Shown: positions 35,653 to 50,308, numbered from the stretch's first letter. The stretch is 64,000 nucleotides of DNA from Phalacrocorax aristotelis (GCF_949628215.1 NC_134279.1:12258041-12322040), one strand, 5' to 3'. Numbers and translations: made by a program. Notes: generated by a model from the sequence alone, not told the origin.

Positions 35653-38600
35653 ATATTTTTTATCGCCATAGACTAAGAATGTCTCAGCTGTGTCTGTGTT
35701 TCAGAAGCACTGCAACAGGCAAGCAGGAAGGAGGAGTTTCTTCCCTTCAGGTAAGATATTCGAGGTACCACCAAAGTGTTGTAGATTGTTGCAGTGAAAA
35801 GCAAACCAGACATACAAACAAGGAATAATGCCCAGCAGGCAGGAGAGACTATGGGAGTGACTTACTGAAATAGGATGAGGTGCTGTAAAAGTTGTCAGAT
35901 GGACCACCAAAGTGCTTCAGCGTGGAAGGGTCAGCACAAGAACACAGCTGCAGTTTAATTTTCTCAAGCAGAAAATGATTTATAGGTAAGACATAGAGTA
36001 AAACATCTGGGTTTCTTCCCATTAACCAGACTGTGTTGTGTTCACGCAGATGTTTTTACATTTATGCAACTGACTTTCTGCAGAATGAATTGTATGTGTA
36101 GACTGTCTTTGGTGATTTACACAGCACTGTGTTCAGTCTTGGCCAAAATATGATTTGGAAAATGGCATGAGTACCTGTGGCAATTTAAAGTACCTAAACA
36201 GACAGCCTATGCAGTTTGCTGTTGGGAACTCTCTGTACAGGACAGGAACCAAAGGCTGTTCTGAATAGGAAGATTGTTTGCATCCATATTTGTCTTCCCT
36301 ATACTTCAAGTTCAACCCTGCAGGAGCTGGCAGTTTGCTACTTACCCCTGCGTACTCCCACTGCAGTATAGACACAGAAACTCTTTAGCAAACTTCAGTC
36401 TTCAGTGCAAAAAACCTACAAATCTATGGAGTGACAATGAAAAAGATGAAGGGGATCACTGGTGTCCTAGGTCGATGGAGCAGCATGAAGGAATTTGTCA
36501 GACAAAACTGTCAGGAGAACCTGTGAAGTGAGCAACTAACTCTTCAAGCTATGAGAGAAAGCAAAAATATTTTTAAATTCCTGCAGCTCAGGCTGGGAGA
36601 AAATTATTTTGTAGCTGCAACGCGGTTAAACCTGAATGTCCGAACAATATTGGACATACTCAGCTCTGCTTCCAATCTTACATGCTTTGTGGTCTCCACA
36701 ACTGTATTTAAATAGGAACAAAGAAACAACCAAAAAAATTTATGTTTTACAGTAAACAAAAGGCTACTGTAATTAGCTCATTCTGTTGTGCAGCCATATG
36801 ACAGAGAGCTTAGTTATTTATGTGTCCTGTTGCCTTGTACTAAGTTAGTAGATATTCTATGTATAAGATGAATGACCTTTGCAGTATTTGTGTAGGGGGA
36901 AGAATTTAACAGGCATTCATAGATATTTTATCAACTCATGTCTACTTTTCCAAGTTATGGGATATGCTTCTGAAACAAAACTGAACTCTAAACATTGGCA
37001 TGACCGATAATATTATAACTTTTCTGTATTAGAAGTTGTTGAGCTGAAAACTTCTAGGTTTTTCTCTGTATAGTTTATATGTTGTTCTGATTATGTAAAG
37101 TCTTGAAGAGGTTTAATCTATACATAAGGCAAGAAGTACTAATAAGGTGATTAGCTAAACAAAATGACAAGTCTTGAACATTGGAAAAGGGAGAAGTATT
37201 AGCTGTATATTCTGAATTTAACTGAGGAAAATATGGAGAAAACATATGATGGAAAGGAAGAGTTTGCAGGCACAAAGTATGAATAAAAGATAATCTCTTC
37301 TAGCAGCAGAAGGGTAGAAAGCTAGACTAGGAAGTAGGGAAGGTCTAGGTACTTCTTTTGCATTAGGAGAAAAGGAGTTTTTAATGAGTTCTGTTTGACA
37401 AGCTTTGCTGAGCCAAGCTAGGACAATTTAAGAGGTTATCACCTCAAGCTGTCCATCACATCCACTGAGTGGTGCTTACAAGTTCCAAAACTGGCTGAAG
37501 AGCAGTGGGTCTGGTCCTAAGGTGCTGCAATTCTAAATCTAGCATATTAATGCAAACCATCATTGATTTTAGTCTGTGTTAATATATTGATCTATGAACT
37601 ACCATGGCTAAGAGCTCTGATTCATGATCGCTGTGGGATTTAGCAGCATTTAGGGGCAGAAGCCAATTCAGCCATTGTAGGGGAGAGCAAGGAGAGGCTA
37701 TGAGACTGGAGAATGCCGCTAAGAGGTAAAATTGGTTTATCTGACCAGCTAGCGTCATGACCGTGATAGTCCCTGGGTGCGTATGGAAGTGCTTTGCTTA
37801 TACTCCTAGGAGGTTTTACAATGACAGTTCATAAAACAACGTCGGGGAGGCTGGGGAGAGCCATTGGCTTACCTCTGCACAGCGCACTGGTTTAAGGCCA
37901 GCGTGGTATCAACTTTCAATAGCTCACTCGCTGCATTAGCCCTGTACATGTGAATTTATCGAACACTTCCTTTTCCCTTCCCATTCTATGCAATTATGTT
38001 GAATTATCTTCTGGATAGATCAGTGGCACCTTGGTGAGTGTTGCAGTGGCTGGCTCACGTGTTTTGCTGGGTGCCAACAAAGTAAAAAACTACGTTTGGT
38101 TAGTTAAAAGGCGTTCCTTGCATTGCCGGTTGATGAGCTGCTGGTTTCAGGCTCAGACTGGCACAGCGTTCTTGGGGATAAGCTATACTATACTAACAGG
38201 CAGAGTACGGTCTCAAAATCATAACTTAGCCACTTTGTTCCAGATTTAGGTGTCGTGAACATATTTCATGCAGTATATGCAGCTAGCACTTCTGCACTTA
38301 CAGGCTTTTTGGGTTTGTGTGTTTGTAGACTTAATAAAACCATATGTTATGAAAGGTAGTGCATTTCACTGGAACGTTCGCAAAGTCAAGAAATCCAAAA
38401 GTTTACATTCCAACAGTATTGATAATATGTTGCCTCCTCCATATAATAAATTTAATGTAAGGAATAATTTTAAGTAAAACAGACACCAGATTTGAGTTGC
38501 TGAAATCTTAGCAAAACAATTCGCATTTTACTTTTTTTAAGTTTGTTTTTTGAAGATTCGAATTAAGTAGATAACTATGAACTGACAATAGTAAATGGTT

Positions 38601-41600
38601 ACCTTACTGTAATACTGACATGGAAGGTTTTCTTTTTTTGTTATTTTGATACAAAGCTGCATTACAGGTGACCTGAAAGTGGGGGGAGGAATATCATTTT
38701 TAAATTTTACTACATTTAAAGATGGACTAAAAATACTGTTAGTATATCACTATCTGTTTACAATACAAAGCTAAATGTATTTGTCTCACTCACGTGAAGT
38801 ATTCCGGAGAATATGAGGGGTTTTATTGCTGATAGCTTCAGAAATATTTGGGAAGTGGACATGAGAACAGACGAACAGTCAGGTTGAAGTAAATGAAATA
38901 ATTTGGTAAGAATGTTCTTGTTACCCTCTACAGGCCATGAGGCTCCTTTGTGAGGCTTGAACTGCCATCGTGCATCATTATCATGAGACTGTCATAATCT
39001 TCAAAGGGGAACCATGAGGACACCGGTTAGAATCTAACTATGAACTTTGGCACATAGAAGGGGGTGGAAGTGCCTGGAATTAAAATTGCAACTTACATAG
39101 TGTAGCACTCTATTAACTGAAGACCATAACATTTTATTTTATATCCAAAGGTCAAAGGAAGTTGTTCTTGTTCTTGTTTTTTGTTTATTCCCCAGAAAAT
39201 TCTTAACTTTTTTGATAAAGTAATCCTTGAAATGACTTACCTTTCATTTTCTGATCACCTTTTGGTGTATCATTATTCTTTAAGTTTTTTCTTCATCTCG
39301 GGAACCAAACTGCAGTGACAAAGGACAAGCTGTTTCACACCTTTGCTCTTACTATTGATTTTTCCAAATTCACTTTCCTGTTGCTATCTATCACAGCAAC
39401 TATGCCTTTGCAATAACAAAAAAGAAAGAATTCTACTTAGAACATTGGACATTTCATAATGTGGAAAAAACTGAAGAAACACTGGTCTAATAGGATCATA
39501 TTCAGTGAAAAAGGCACTCTCAGGTCACAGAAATTTCTTCTTGAGGATGTTCCTTACATGCACTGAAACATTTACAGCTTTTGTCCTGCATGGCATGTGT
39601 CTTTTAGTCGGAAGTACCACTACAGTTGCAATTAAACTGGAGCTATATGAGCACATACTTATCTCAGCATTCATATAGTGAAAATCTCTTGTCTTTCTTG
39701 ATTATGAAAGATGATCATGAAAAGCCCTGCAAGGCTCATAACTCAGAGGTGAATAATAAAAAGAAACTTCTAAATATTAGCTTTTAATTTTTGATTGTGT
39801 GATGTTAGTGAGGAGTGGGCTTTTTAAAGGGATTGCTTTTTCCTAATGCACTTTTTTCTTATTCTTTTCTAATATAGGAAAGAACATATTAATAATATCA
39901 CAACTAGGGCATTATTATTTGTTCCACAATACTTTACATTCGGAAAAAGTATTCCAAATCAGGCATAAAGCCAAGAAAATCCAGGTTCTGACAATGTGGT
40001 GTAATTATGCATGTATCTTTGTGAATATAAAGTAAAATAACTTCGGTTACCTCAGAGAAAGAGGGTATATATGTAGGCTTTTAACAGAATGGCCAAAATA
40101 GAGTAGATCTACCTCTCAGTAATTCATTTGTGTAATTACACCCTTAGGCTTCTTAAATTATGGCAGAGACTTATTCAGGAACTGTTATTAGCTTAGAATC
40201 AAGAAACATGCATTTTTTTATTCCATTGAGAAATTCTGATTCATAGCCCATAGAACAGGGTAAAGAAATTTCTTGGGAAATTTTGAAGAGAAAGAGGGAT
40301 TTCACTAAATCTGGGAAACGTGATGCATGGTGCACATTTGGCATTCTGGAGAAAAAAGTTATTCCAATCTATCAAGAAACATACGTCTTCCATCATCTGA
40401 TGGAAAATTTGCTGTTGCTACTTCTTTTTTAATTCAACTGAAGTATTGTGTACCTGATAAAAATTCATATACTGTTTTTGAATATGAAAATATGTTTTTA
40501 TTCTGGGATATAGAAACAGAACGCAGGGATTTTGGGAGAAAGTAGAGATTTCAACAGGTGTGCTGTGGAACGTGCGGAAGCATAACTACAATATTTTCTG
40601 TTGTCAGCAGCCAGTGTAAAATAATTCAGTACAGAAGCTGTATGTTTAGCTCCTTAGATGCAGTGCAAATGTTCTTTTTTTAGCTTTTTTCATTATTTTG
40701 CTTTCTAATTCTTGTGGTGATCACTTAATATAACCATTCAATATATGTAAAAACTCAGAAGAGCTAAGAAAGATTTTAGAAGTTAGTGAAGGAATAATGC
40801 ATTTCAGCTGGGCAGGTATTTGGTTTGGGGATTTCCTTAGGTAATTCAGGTTTGGAATGTTTATCTGTACCACAACCTGGGCATTTTGTTTGTTTACATG
40901 TAGCTAATATGAACATGGTGGAATACATTACTCTGGCTTCAATGGATGCAACTTCTAAGGCATTGAATGAAGTGTGAGCCAGTGTGCCCTATGGCTAAAT
41001 TCGGCTGGATGTCTCCAGATAGTCACTGCTGGTCTGGGAAGGAGTTGAACATTTATGCATATATTCATATATTCTTTCACAATCACACTTTTCTACCCCA
41101 ACTATAACAGAAAAAGGCTATTTTGCTATTCTGTTTCCTTTCTAATTCATCCAGCAGAACAGTTTACTTTATTAATTATTCATTACAGGGAAATCAACCA
41201 TGATTTTAAAGCTGAACAAGGAAGAGGAGGAAAAACATAATGTTAACTAACTTGTGAGCAGAAGGTTCAGGGCCTATCAAATCAAACTTTATACAGTAAA
41301 TTAACTCTCAAAACGTAAAACTTCTTCAGACGGAAAGGGCAATGATGAATTGTTTTAAGCAAGAACATAAGACCAGGGTCTGCTAATAAAAAGTCCTGAC
41401 CCATGAATGTTCAACAATCTGCTGATCTCAACTGAGCAGAAAGATTGCCAAATGTAAAATGCGCTGGCCAGATGATTGACTCTTATTTCCAGCATATACA
41501 CATGGTGGAAATAACTCTATTAGCATTCATATGCATCAAAACTTCTGTGTTTTACAAGGCTTTTCTTCAGGGATCTGGTGCAAAACTGTTACCGTGAGAT

Positions 41601-41920
41601 GCTGTTAGGAAGCCCATTAACACAATTGCAAAATGGGTGCAGCAAAAATGTTGAAGTTCAATAGGGAGGAAAGGAGATGTTTAATTCTGGTACAGCAAAT
41701 GCATATTACAACACATTGGCTGGAAAGATGATGTGTAGTTGACTTGTTTTGCTAAAATACAATAACACTATTGCAAATAAATGGAATAGATTACAGCATT
41801 TTTAGAAGAAGGGAACTTACTGAAAAGTAATACAAAATTCAGCTGGCAGTTGATAATATAAAGATACTTTTTACATGTGAAAGTTAAGTTTATATTTTTA
41901 GTTGCTTTGAGTGAAGCCTG

Positions 41921-41954
41921 ATGAAATGGAATGAAATGAAATGTAATGAAATGA
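41921..41954. repeat. (ATGAA)n-type microsatellite
   Basis: About seven units of ATGAA/ATGGA/ATGTA make up 34 bp, with point changes between units. It is a simple pentanucleotide repeat. Confidence 0.8.
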
Positions 41955-43083
41955 GCCTAGACTCAGTGGGGTTTTTCATAGCCTGAAGGTATTCTTAGCG
42001 TTTATGTTGACATTTGGAATAGATTTAGACTTTTGCAGGCCATGTAATGATAACCTGTAAAGATGCTTTACTAGCATATTTTCAGTTAACCATGAAGTTA
42101 CATAGGTAAGTGTTCGTGAAGAGCTTTCTTCCAAGATCAAAGACTGCTGAACCTTTAGTGGTTTCCTCTTTTTTTTAAACAGATAGTAGCCATCGGTCTT
42201 CCTCATCTATGTAGGCAAAACAGAGAGTATTGCAGGAGATGGTATGATCGAGGTCAGTCAGCCTCCAGAAGTAGTGTCGTACACATCCTGTTCTGCCTCC
42301 TCAGAAGTAACATTAAAGCTTATTTTCTTTCTGCTTACTTTCTTAATAACTAAAAGTAACAGAACCAATATAGAAACTAACTGTTGTTGAAGTAGAACAG
42401 TCCATGGAGAAAGACAGCTGCAGTGGTACCTAGATTATTGCATGTAAAATAACATGTCAAGAAAATTTGAAACAACGTGAAGACTAGAGTATTCTGAACT
42501 GCACTTCATGGGGAAATCCACTAAAGAATTCCTTATCAGATGTGGGAAACAAAATGCAAAATAAATGCTGAGTGGTGCTTAAACATCTATAAAGAATCAA
42601 CAACATACCAGCATGCAAGATAATAATTTTTCCTGGTGATCCAGAAAATCTTTGAGTATTTTAATTGTAAATATGAGATTATGCACATTACCTCTGATAC
42701 AATATCTTAAATAAAATTAGCATAGAAACAAAGATATTTTTCTGAAGTCCTGAAAATTATGGAGGTAGCAGACCATCAAATTAGATATTTCTCATTAACC
42801 TTGCAGCTTTTATCATGGTATCTCATAATAGTCATATGGTAGAGTGGAGAAACTGTCATCTTCGTTTAATGGAAGTGATGTCTATTAGTCCACAGCAACA
42901 AGCAGTATGTTCTCATTGTCCAAAGAATGGGACTACATCCATCATTAGCTCCTTCTTACTCGGGAAAAACAACAAAATAAGTAGCACATAGCATACTTAG
43001 CATAAATTGTTACCTTGCTTGGATTATTTTTTGGGTAGTTATGGCTAATTTAATCTTGCTTTATATTTATCCTTTTATTCCCG

Positions 43084-43110
43084 CCCCCACCCTCACTCCC
43101 CCACACCCCC
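43084..43110 (-). other. Canonical G-quadruplex motif
   Basis: The plus strand carries C runs of 5, 3, 5 and 5, separated by loops of 1, 5 and 3 bases. The minus strand is therefore GGGGG-TGT-GGGGG-AGTGA-GGG-T-GGGGG. This satisfies the standard four-run rule with loops of 1-7, and the plus strand could form an i-motif. No promoter or gene is recognised next to it. Confidence 0.8.
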
Positions 43111-46100
43111 ATTGCTTCTCACTGATCTTTTGGCTCCTAGCTCCCAACTTTACATTTCCTTCATTGAACGTTTTTGCAGAAGTCTCTGCATTTTCAGCTA
43201 GGTAAGAAAACCTAGTGATGCTGAACTAAAACTGTCTCTTCTGCAATTTTCTTAGGTGCCTAACGAATAAGAACTTCTGTCTTGAGCAGAAAACTATGTA
43301 TCAGGAAACCTAAATGGTACTAGAGGGGAGGCTTTGTTAACGCAATACCAGGTAAACGAACAGTCACATGAGGGAGGGGGCGTGTCAGCATGGGAGTTAC
43401 CAGTGTGCTCACCAGTGACTCCTCTGAGCCACAGTGATCCTTGGCTGTTTCAAAGCTCTTGAAGAGCCAGCTCCCTTTACAAGTTTTCGAACACTTTACA
43501 CTGCTTAAATCCTGAGGATGGAGAGTGTTTAGATCCATACCTCTAAATTGCATAAGCCATAATGTTACCTGAGCTGATTCTGGGACCCAAAAGATTGCAT
43601 TTCACCTTTCAGTTTGACCCATTAACCTACCACTTTGTTTTCTAGGGCCTGAATCTGCTGACCTGCGTGACCAACAGGACGTGCTGCAAAACGTACTTGA
43701 TATTTTTCAGGTTTTTCAGCTTTGGAGGATTAGTGGGATTAAGTCCTAGAGTTTGTTCTAGGTTTGAGAAGGCTTTTACAAAACGTATTCTTAATCAGTG
43801 ACGAGCAAATGAATTGTCAGTCAAATATTTGTACCGTTCAGCAAATTTAATGTTTTGATTTTATCTAATTCAAACAGCCACTGTATTTGATCATTCTGCA
43901 GAAGCTAATATGTTGTGTTTGTATTGGAAACTGAGTTAGGAGGTAGCAATGTCTCTATAAAAGCCTGAACAAACCAAACACAATACCTGAAAGCAGTTTT
44001 TACCAGAGGCATGAAGTCCACATACTCAAAACTGATTGAATAATCAAATCAAAAAGTATTGTATGACTATGTGTATAAAAAAGCTGGGTGCTGCATTTTT
44101 CCCATATGCAAAATGAATAAGCAAATGTTCACATAGGTCTATGGTTTACTAGTTTGAATACTTACCCTGAAATATGATGTGCGTGGGAGAAGTTTACAGG
44201 AACAGTGTAGCTCAGTTAAGAGGAAAATGACTGAACAAAATGGGAGTTGGGGGGATTTTTCCCCCTGAAATAAGATAATCTCAAGTGTTCTTCCAGAGAA
44301 AAATCAACAATCACCTTGGAAAAAGTTGAAGGACACAGCTATAACTTTTTCTTTTCCAATTATGCAACTTTTAGTTCGGTAGAGCAAGTGTGTTTCACTG
44401 ATAAGAATGACTTCTAAAACATAATTGAATATTTAACTTTTAGTATATGCATAAGATAGTTTATTATTCCTCCTCAGCCATTATATATAACATTTTACAT
44501 CAGGATTGCATTTTTTCAGACCAGGTCTTTTATAATCAAACCTGTTTCACAGTTTAATCTTATCATTATATTACAGTCCAGTACTCTCAATATTTTTATT
44601 GTTAATTGGAAGTTGGCAAGATTCTGTATCATGTAGCTCTTCCTTGCTTCAAAATACAATATCCTGAACCAAAAAAAAAAAAGAAAAAAACCCCAAACCT
44701 TTCTAAGGTTAACAGTAATTCTAATTAAAAAAAAAAAAGGCCAGATTAAAAATAACGCTTTGGTAACCTGCCTCAAAGTTACAAAATTCAGTCATTTTTG
44801 AGAAATGTTATTTGTAGTTCATTATTTTATTGGATAACTAAGTTTATGTACTAGATTGGTCTGAAATGATAATGATTTTTCTTTCATATATGCTTTTAGC
44901 TGCATTTGATTTTCTGACTCACTGTTACAAGTGGTAATATTGAAAACTAAACTAACAAACACTTTTGCAAAACTTTTCCTATTATGTGAATTTTCTTTTG
45001 AGATTATTCTTGCTTACCTTCTTGGTTACTACTTGTACAATGGCATTTTACTGGTTTTAGTGTTTACAGACAAATTTGCAGGCAGGAGTTTGTAATGGGC
45101 TTCTGGGCTGACTTCTTCCGTTAAATAAGTTCTTTCCCACACATTACTTACTTCGTTCTGATGGTTAACAACTTTTTTAATATATTTGGCTTCCTTAATA
45201 CACTTAAATGGTTTTGTTAATACTTGGAAAGTCTTATGGATAAAGAATTAATAGCTTTTTTCTTTGTCTGTCCCGAATTGCTTTTAAAAGGTCAAAATAA
45301 AATCAGTGTGGATGGCAGTATCTTTTTGTCCCTAAATGGTAATGACATTTGAGGTTACAGATGGATGATGCAATGCTGATATCAGCTGTAGGTGCAGAAG
45401 TTTCTAACAGGTTTCTGAACTTTTTGGGTGCAAGATTAAAACTATCAGATCACAATTAAAGCTGTTCTGCAACTGAAATTATGGCACCGCTTCAGACACA
45501 TAAAGAAGCAGTACTACTGCAATAAATACCAGTTCATTGCTGCATCCATTCTGAGACTTCTAACTCTATTATTGTCCTATGGGTAGCACCTCCTCAATTG
45601 ATTATATGTGGTGTTTAAAAGCAATAGCAAAAGCATATACATCTACTGTTATTGTCTACCTAAAGGCTGTAAAAAGAAATCTCTGATGTAGCCTTGATAA
45701 TCTGAGACTTGATAACATTCTTCTATGAAATCCCCCTTATCAGACATAGCAATGGTTAGTAGGTAAGTACTGTCTTACTTAACTGTTAGGGAAGTCATTC
45801 CATGCTTTGTGGTTAAGTGCAAATGCAGATTATTTACTATTATAATGCCATAGCTGTTACAGATTGTACCCTTGACACCCAGGACAACTGATTATGGAAT
45901 CAGTAGTAGCCTTCTGGTGCATTAAATCATGAACATTTTGGAATTGCCTAAAATGTAATTTCTCATTTATCTATGACATTATCAAGGTAAATGTAGTCTA
46001 AAGCTTTCATTATAAGTGTAGATTTTCTTCCTTAGAAAAGCAGTATGACACTTTCAGTATTACTTCTTGATAGGTTTCTGTACCATAAGTTTCAGTATAA

Positions 46101-49100
46101 GATTTTAAAAGCTTCAAACTGACTGAGAAAACAATGATTTCTGTTTGACTAAAAGGATGATTTTGACAAAAAAAGGGTAACTTTTGACAACTGTAAGTTT
46201 GCCCAAACTAAATCTCATAAAAGTTTTATAGACTATTAAAGAAACATTTGCTGCTGCAAGAAACCTTACATCTGGAATATAATTGGTAGTCATAATCTGA
46301 GTACCCGTTGCATCTTCCGATGTGAGACTACACATTTGTGGTTTTTTTCAAGTGTAAAATTGAAAGCTGTAAGTTAAAGAGAATTTAATATGTCATGCTA
46401 CAACTGTGCCATCTAATTGTCTTTTTTGTTTCATTTGCCCAGAGGCACAGCGTTTGTGAAACACCCTGGCTTGTCACATGTCAAAGGTTTGTACAGGAAA
46501 TGAGAATGCAAAGTTGAGGGTAAAGACACATACAGACAGACACATATATGTATAAATGTGTGAGAAAAACAACCCTTACCAATGACATACAGATCAGACT
46601 TATTTTCATTTTTAATGATGGTTTGAAGAAGCATTCTCTTGATATCAGTGACTCTGTAGGACTCTTCAAACTAGAGAGCTGCAGCAGCCCTACTGTCTTT
46701 TGAAGCTAGAACTGTTTATTTCTTTCCAACTTTTCAAATTACAGTTGTTCTGATGATGCTTTTGCTTTTTGTATACATAATATATTTGGGATATTTCTTA
46801 GTTACCAGAGATCAATTAGCGAAAATACCACACAGAGATCATATTGACCTAGGGAAAGCTGACTGCAAGCTTCGAAACCTGAATTTACCTGAGGTCTTTA
46901 TTTCCTCTTCAGGATCCAGAATGGGGAACACCCTGGACACACTTATTTAGGCTGACCAGGATGAAACAGAGCAGGGCTTTTTCTCCCTTTTCATAACAAG
47001 ATGGACTGTTTCTTCATCTATTTATATATGACTGTAACTAACTTATGAGACATATGCATATAAAATTGTCAAATACACTAGTAATTTTGTATTCAGTAAA
47101 AAATAGGAATGATAAAAATATTTTAATCAAAATCTCTATTTAGATATGGGAAGTATTTTTATGTATTATGACCATACCATTTTAAGTGAATTGGTATAGT
47201 AAGATGTAGTTATGCTACTCTAAAAATAGTAGTCTGACGTGTTGAACGGAATACTTATTACAGGTGAGTGATACCACTGAGTGATCTCATCACTTACAAG
47301 TATCAGTTAGATCAAATTTCTTTCAGCAACTCAGAATTCAAATGACTTCTATTGTGTAAACATGGAGCTCACTGGTATTTTATGAATTATGAGAATGTTC
47401 TAGTGGACCTCATTATTGACAAAATATCGATAAACCAAACATTTATTCACTTCAGCAAACCAGAAGGAAATCTGAACTGTGAATTTAAATGATATGAAAA
47501 TAGAAGGATATAAAATAATGTGTAAGTAACTGCACATAATCACGAAGAATCATCTCAGCTTTATTCATTTAAACATGAGATTAGTTAATGTTATATTGAA
47601 TTCCCATTGATTTAAATACTACTCAAGTATATAAAGTTAACCATGCTCCAGGTTCAGCAGGGGTTCTTAACTCCTATTTACATTCCTAACCTCCTGCTGA
47701 AATCATGTGATTAGACATTTGCAGTATCAGACTGTTTCACATGGTTTTCTATACACATCATTTATTTACCCTTTTGATTTCAGACATAAAATTGGCTTAT
47801 TATCAACTCCAGGTTTTCAGAAACAACAGAGTGTTTAGAAGCACAAGCCCTCTCCTGAAAGTTATGAAATACCAGTTGTTCATATTTTTGTAGTTCCTTT
47901 TTGTTACAATCACGCATACTTACATGCAGCAAGAGGGCCCTTAAGGAAACAGATTTGCCTCAAAGGAACAGAAATAGTCCTATACCTCTTGTCTGACCAG
48001 CCACTGTGCAGCTCAAAATGTAGGACATACAAACCTGCATACAGAAATGCTGGAAAAGGTTGACTTCAAAAGCCAGTTGTGCTGGAAAGGTTATTTACCC
48101 TCAAGTAGATAATTTCCTACTTATTACTGTAATACGTTTTGGTAAAGAGCTCAGGATGTCCACATATACTTTTAAAAACCTTTGCACAGAACACTGATGC
48201 TTATCAATTCCTTTTTCCACCCTCTTTTTCAATACTTTAAAAAGGAAGAACTGCAAGGCTTAAGGGGTTGAGTGTGACCTCTGGGTCTGGTGGAACTTTT
48301 GATCTTCTCCTCTCGGCACTCCTGACCTGTTTCCATTTCAATGGCAGGTCATAATACTTCTATTTTCCAAAATTGCTGGTTATCCCCACTTCACTGTCTC
48401 CGTCCAAGTCCTACCTTCTTTAGTAATGCTACTACTAAAGCTCTTCATCTTTGATGCTGTGGTTGCTGTTACAAGGCTAAAAACACAATCTTGAAATGCA
48501 TTTCAGTATCATGAGAAGTAGCTTGCTTGCTGGTTGCAAAATAAAAGGTCCTTTAACTACCAATAAGGAGAAATGAAAAACTATTTGGATAACTGTTTCT
48601 TTTGCAACTCACAGACTAAGTTGCCTTAATTACATTTTGCCCATGTTGTGTTTTACCAATATTGCAAAGACCTATATCATTTATGTTTTAGATATTTCTA
48701 AAATATTGATGTTTCTATCTAAGTATAACAAGTTGGAGGGGTTTTTTTTGATTTTGCAATTTTAACTTGACCTAACCTAACCACAGCTTAGGAGAAGATG
48801 ACCTCAGACCTCTAATGTCCTTAAGACTTATTTTTTCTGATTTTCTTTTTGCTTATGCTGCAGATCGAATCTCTTTTGTCTCCTTAAGCTATGTCTTCAT
48901 CTGTTCACACATAATTCGGTCTTATGGCTCTGTTCATATATTGCTATAAAGCTATCTTTTAATGCATTAAGGATATGAATCATCCTGTTTAAGAAAACCC
49001 AAAAGAAGAAGAAACCATTTAATAATAAAACAATAACATCAACAAAATAACATAAAATTACTTCGTAATGCTTCAGCAGCCCCATCTCTCCGCTATCGAT

Positions 49101-49789
49101 ACAACAAGATAAAGGGAAATTGGAGTCGTGAATTGTTCTCCTTTTCAAATACGTCCTACAAAAAAAACTAACCCTGGAACCTGATTATAAGTTAAAAAGA
49201 AAATAAGTTAGATTGTAACACATTAATGTGTATTACATTTTGCAGTCAGGTCAAGAGCAAGAAGTAGCGAACTAATTTTTTTTTCTATATCTCAAATCCT
49301 CATAGATTTTTCTCTGTATGCTTACCTGATAAATCCTTTCATCCACAGTTCTGCAGATGTAAGAATAACTACAGATCTGGAAAATACGGACTATATGGAA
49401 AAAAATAAATACGTTTTGTTTTTTACCTTACATTTAGATGAATGGGCACACAGAAAATAAAAAGTTTGCAGCCTAAGTTTAAGTAAGATAAACAAAGGCA
49501 TATATGAAATGCAATTCACAAGAGATTCCAGGATTAACAGCAAGCATCGTATATCGTTATTAGAAGAAAGGGGAAGAAAATGTTTGTCCAGTACTTGAGA
49601 AAATTATCAGCAAGCAATCCCAATGAAAGCTGATTATTTCATTTTCAGTTGCCACTAACAAAGGATCTAGTTAGTGCGCTTACTGTTGATTATAAGAAGA
49701 AAAGTCTTGAGTCTCTAATTACAAAGAAACAAGTTACAGAAAATTTAAGTTAGGTGCTGCCAAACTCACTGGGCTTCATCAGCTTCCAC

Positions 49790-49945
49790 CTAGGGTGCTG
49801 GAGGTTCTCAGGACCTGAGTGGACACAGCCCTGTTATCCAGACTTGACTCAGATCCTTGAGCAGCAGGTGGGACCAGAGATCTCCCAAGGTCCCTCCGAG
49901 CCCAGGGTGTCCTAGATCCTGTCAGTGCCTGTGATTTTCCTGTGC
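49790..49945 (+). mobile_element. CR1 LINE 3' remnant
   Basis: The stretch reads as a degraded plus-strand CR1 3' end. GGTTCTCAGGACCTGAGTGG is followed by GATCCTTGAGCAGCAGGTGG, then CAAGGTCCCTCCGAGCCCAG and TGTCCTAGATCCTGTCAGTG. This resembles the CR1 ending (GAGCAGGAGGTTGGAC...GAGGTCCCTTCCAACCC...TATTCTATGATTCTGTG). It is more GC-rich than the flanks, as CR1 3' ends usually are. No coding part remains. The 5' limit is uncertain and may reach about 49750. An unrelated element is possible. Confidence 0.5.
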
Positions 49946-50219
49946 CCCCTTTGGAGAGCTGGAGTGATACAGGTTAATGGGACGGAGCCTGCAGAATAGG
50001 TGAAACGAAAGAAATAGTTGAAAAGAGAAAGGGTCTAGAAAGTAAGATTGAATAGATCAAGGATGTTAGGTCTAGTAAAAAGGACAGTCTCAGACGTTCT
50101 CTCACTGAAGACTTGCTGCTTCTAACAGTACAGCCACACCAAAAACTGCAATCAATTGATGCATTATAAAGAAAAAATAGGAAAATATCATCCCCTTTGT
50201 CTCCTGGAATGTATTCCAT
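49946..50219. other. Unique spacer
   Basis: About 270 bp of unique sequence lie between the CR1 remnant and the A/C-rich tract. A 124-codon minus-strand open frame (49974-50348) runs through it and owes its length to the T-poor plus strand that follows. No domain is seen. Confidence 0.5.
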
Positions 50220-50308
50220 GAAAACAAAAAGACCCAAAAAACCCAACAAAACCAAAAGCAACAAAAACAACCACCCCTTCCCAAACAAACGAGCACACAC
50301 ATTTAAGT
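50220..50308. repeat. A/C-rich low-complexity tract
   Basis: Nearly 90 bp of the plus strand is made almost only of A and C (for example ACCCAACAAAACCAAAAGCA), with very few G or T. The minus strand is correspondingly T/G-rich and reads as leucine, valine, phenylalanine and glycine in all three frames, which explains three overlapping hydrophobic minus-strand frames. A weaker tract of the same kind lies at 18742-18815. Confidence 0.7.

Larger units (their letters stand above)
35653..49789. other. Long unique non-coding stretch (about 14 kb)
   Basis: No gene, exon or mobile element could be recognised. Contained items listed separately are an ATGAA microsatellite at 41921-41954 and a G-quadruplex motif at 43084-43110. 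A small GGGGGA-TTTT-TCCCCC hairpin lies at 44250-44265, and A-runs occur near 44670-44690 and 44727-44738. The open frames (up to 86 codons) show no domain. The low density of recognisable repeats is striking even for a bird. Confidence 0.5.

Noticed and set aside
36110..36200. Phrase GTGTTCAGTCTTGGCC, like the CR1 RT region
   Set aside because: Neighbouring sequence cannot be aligned to CR1 in either direction, so a 16-base resemblance is not enough.
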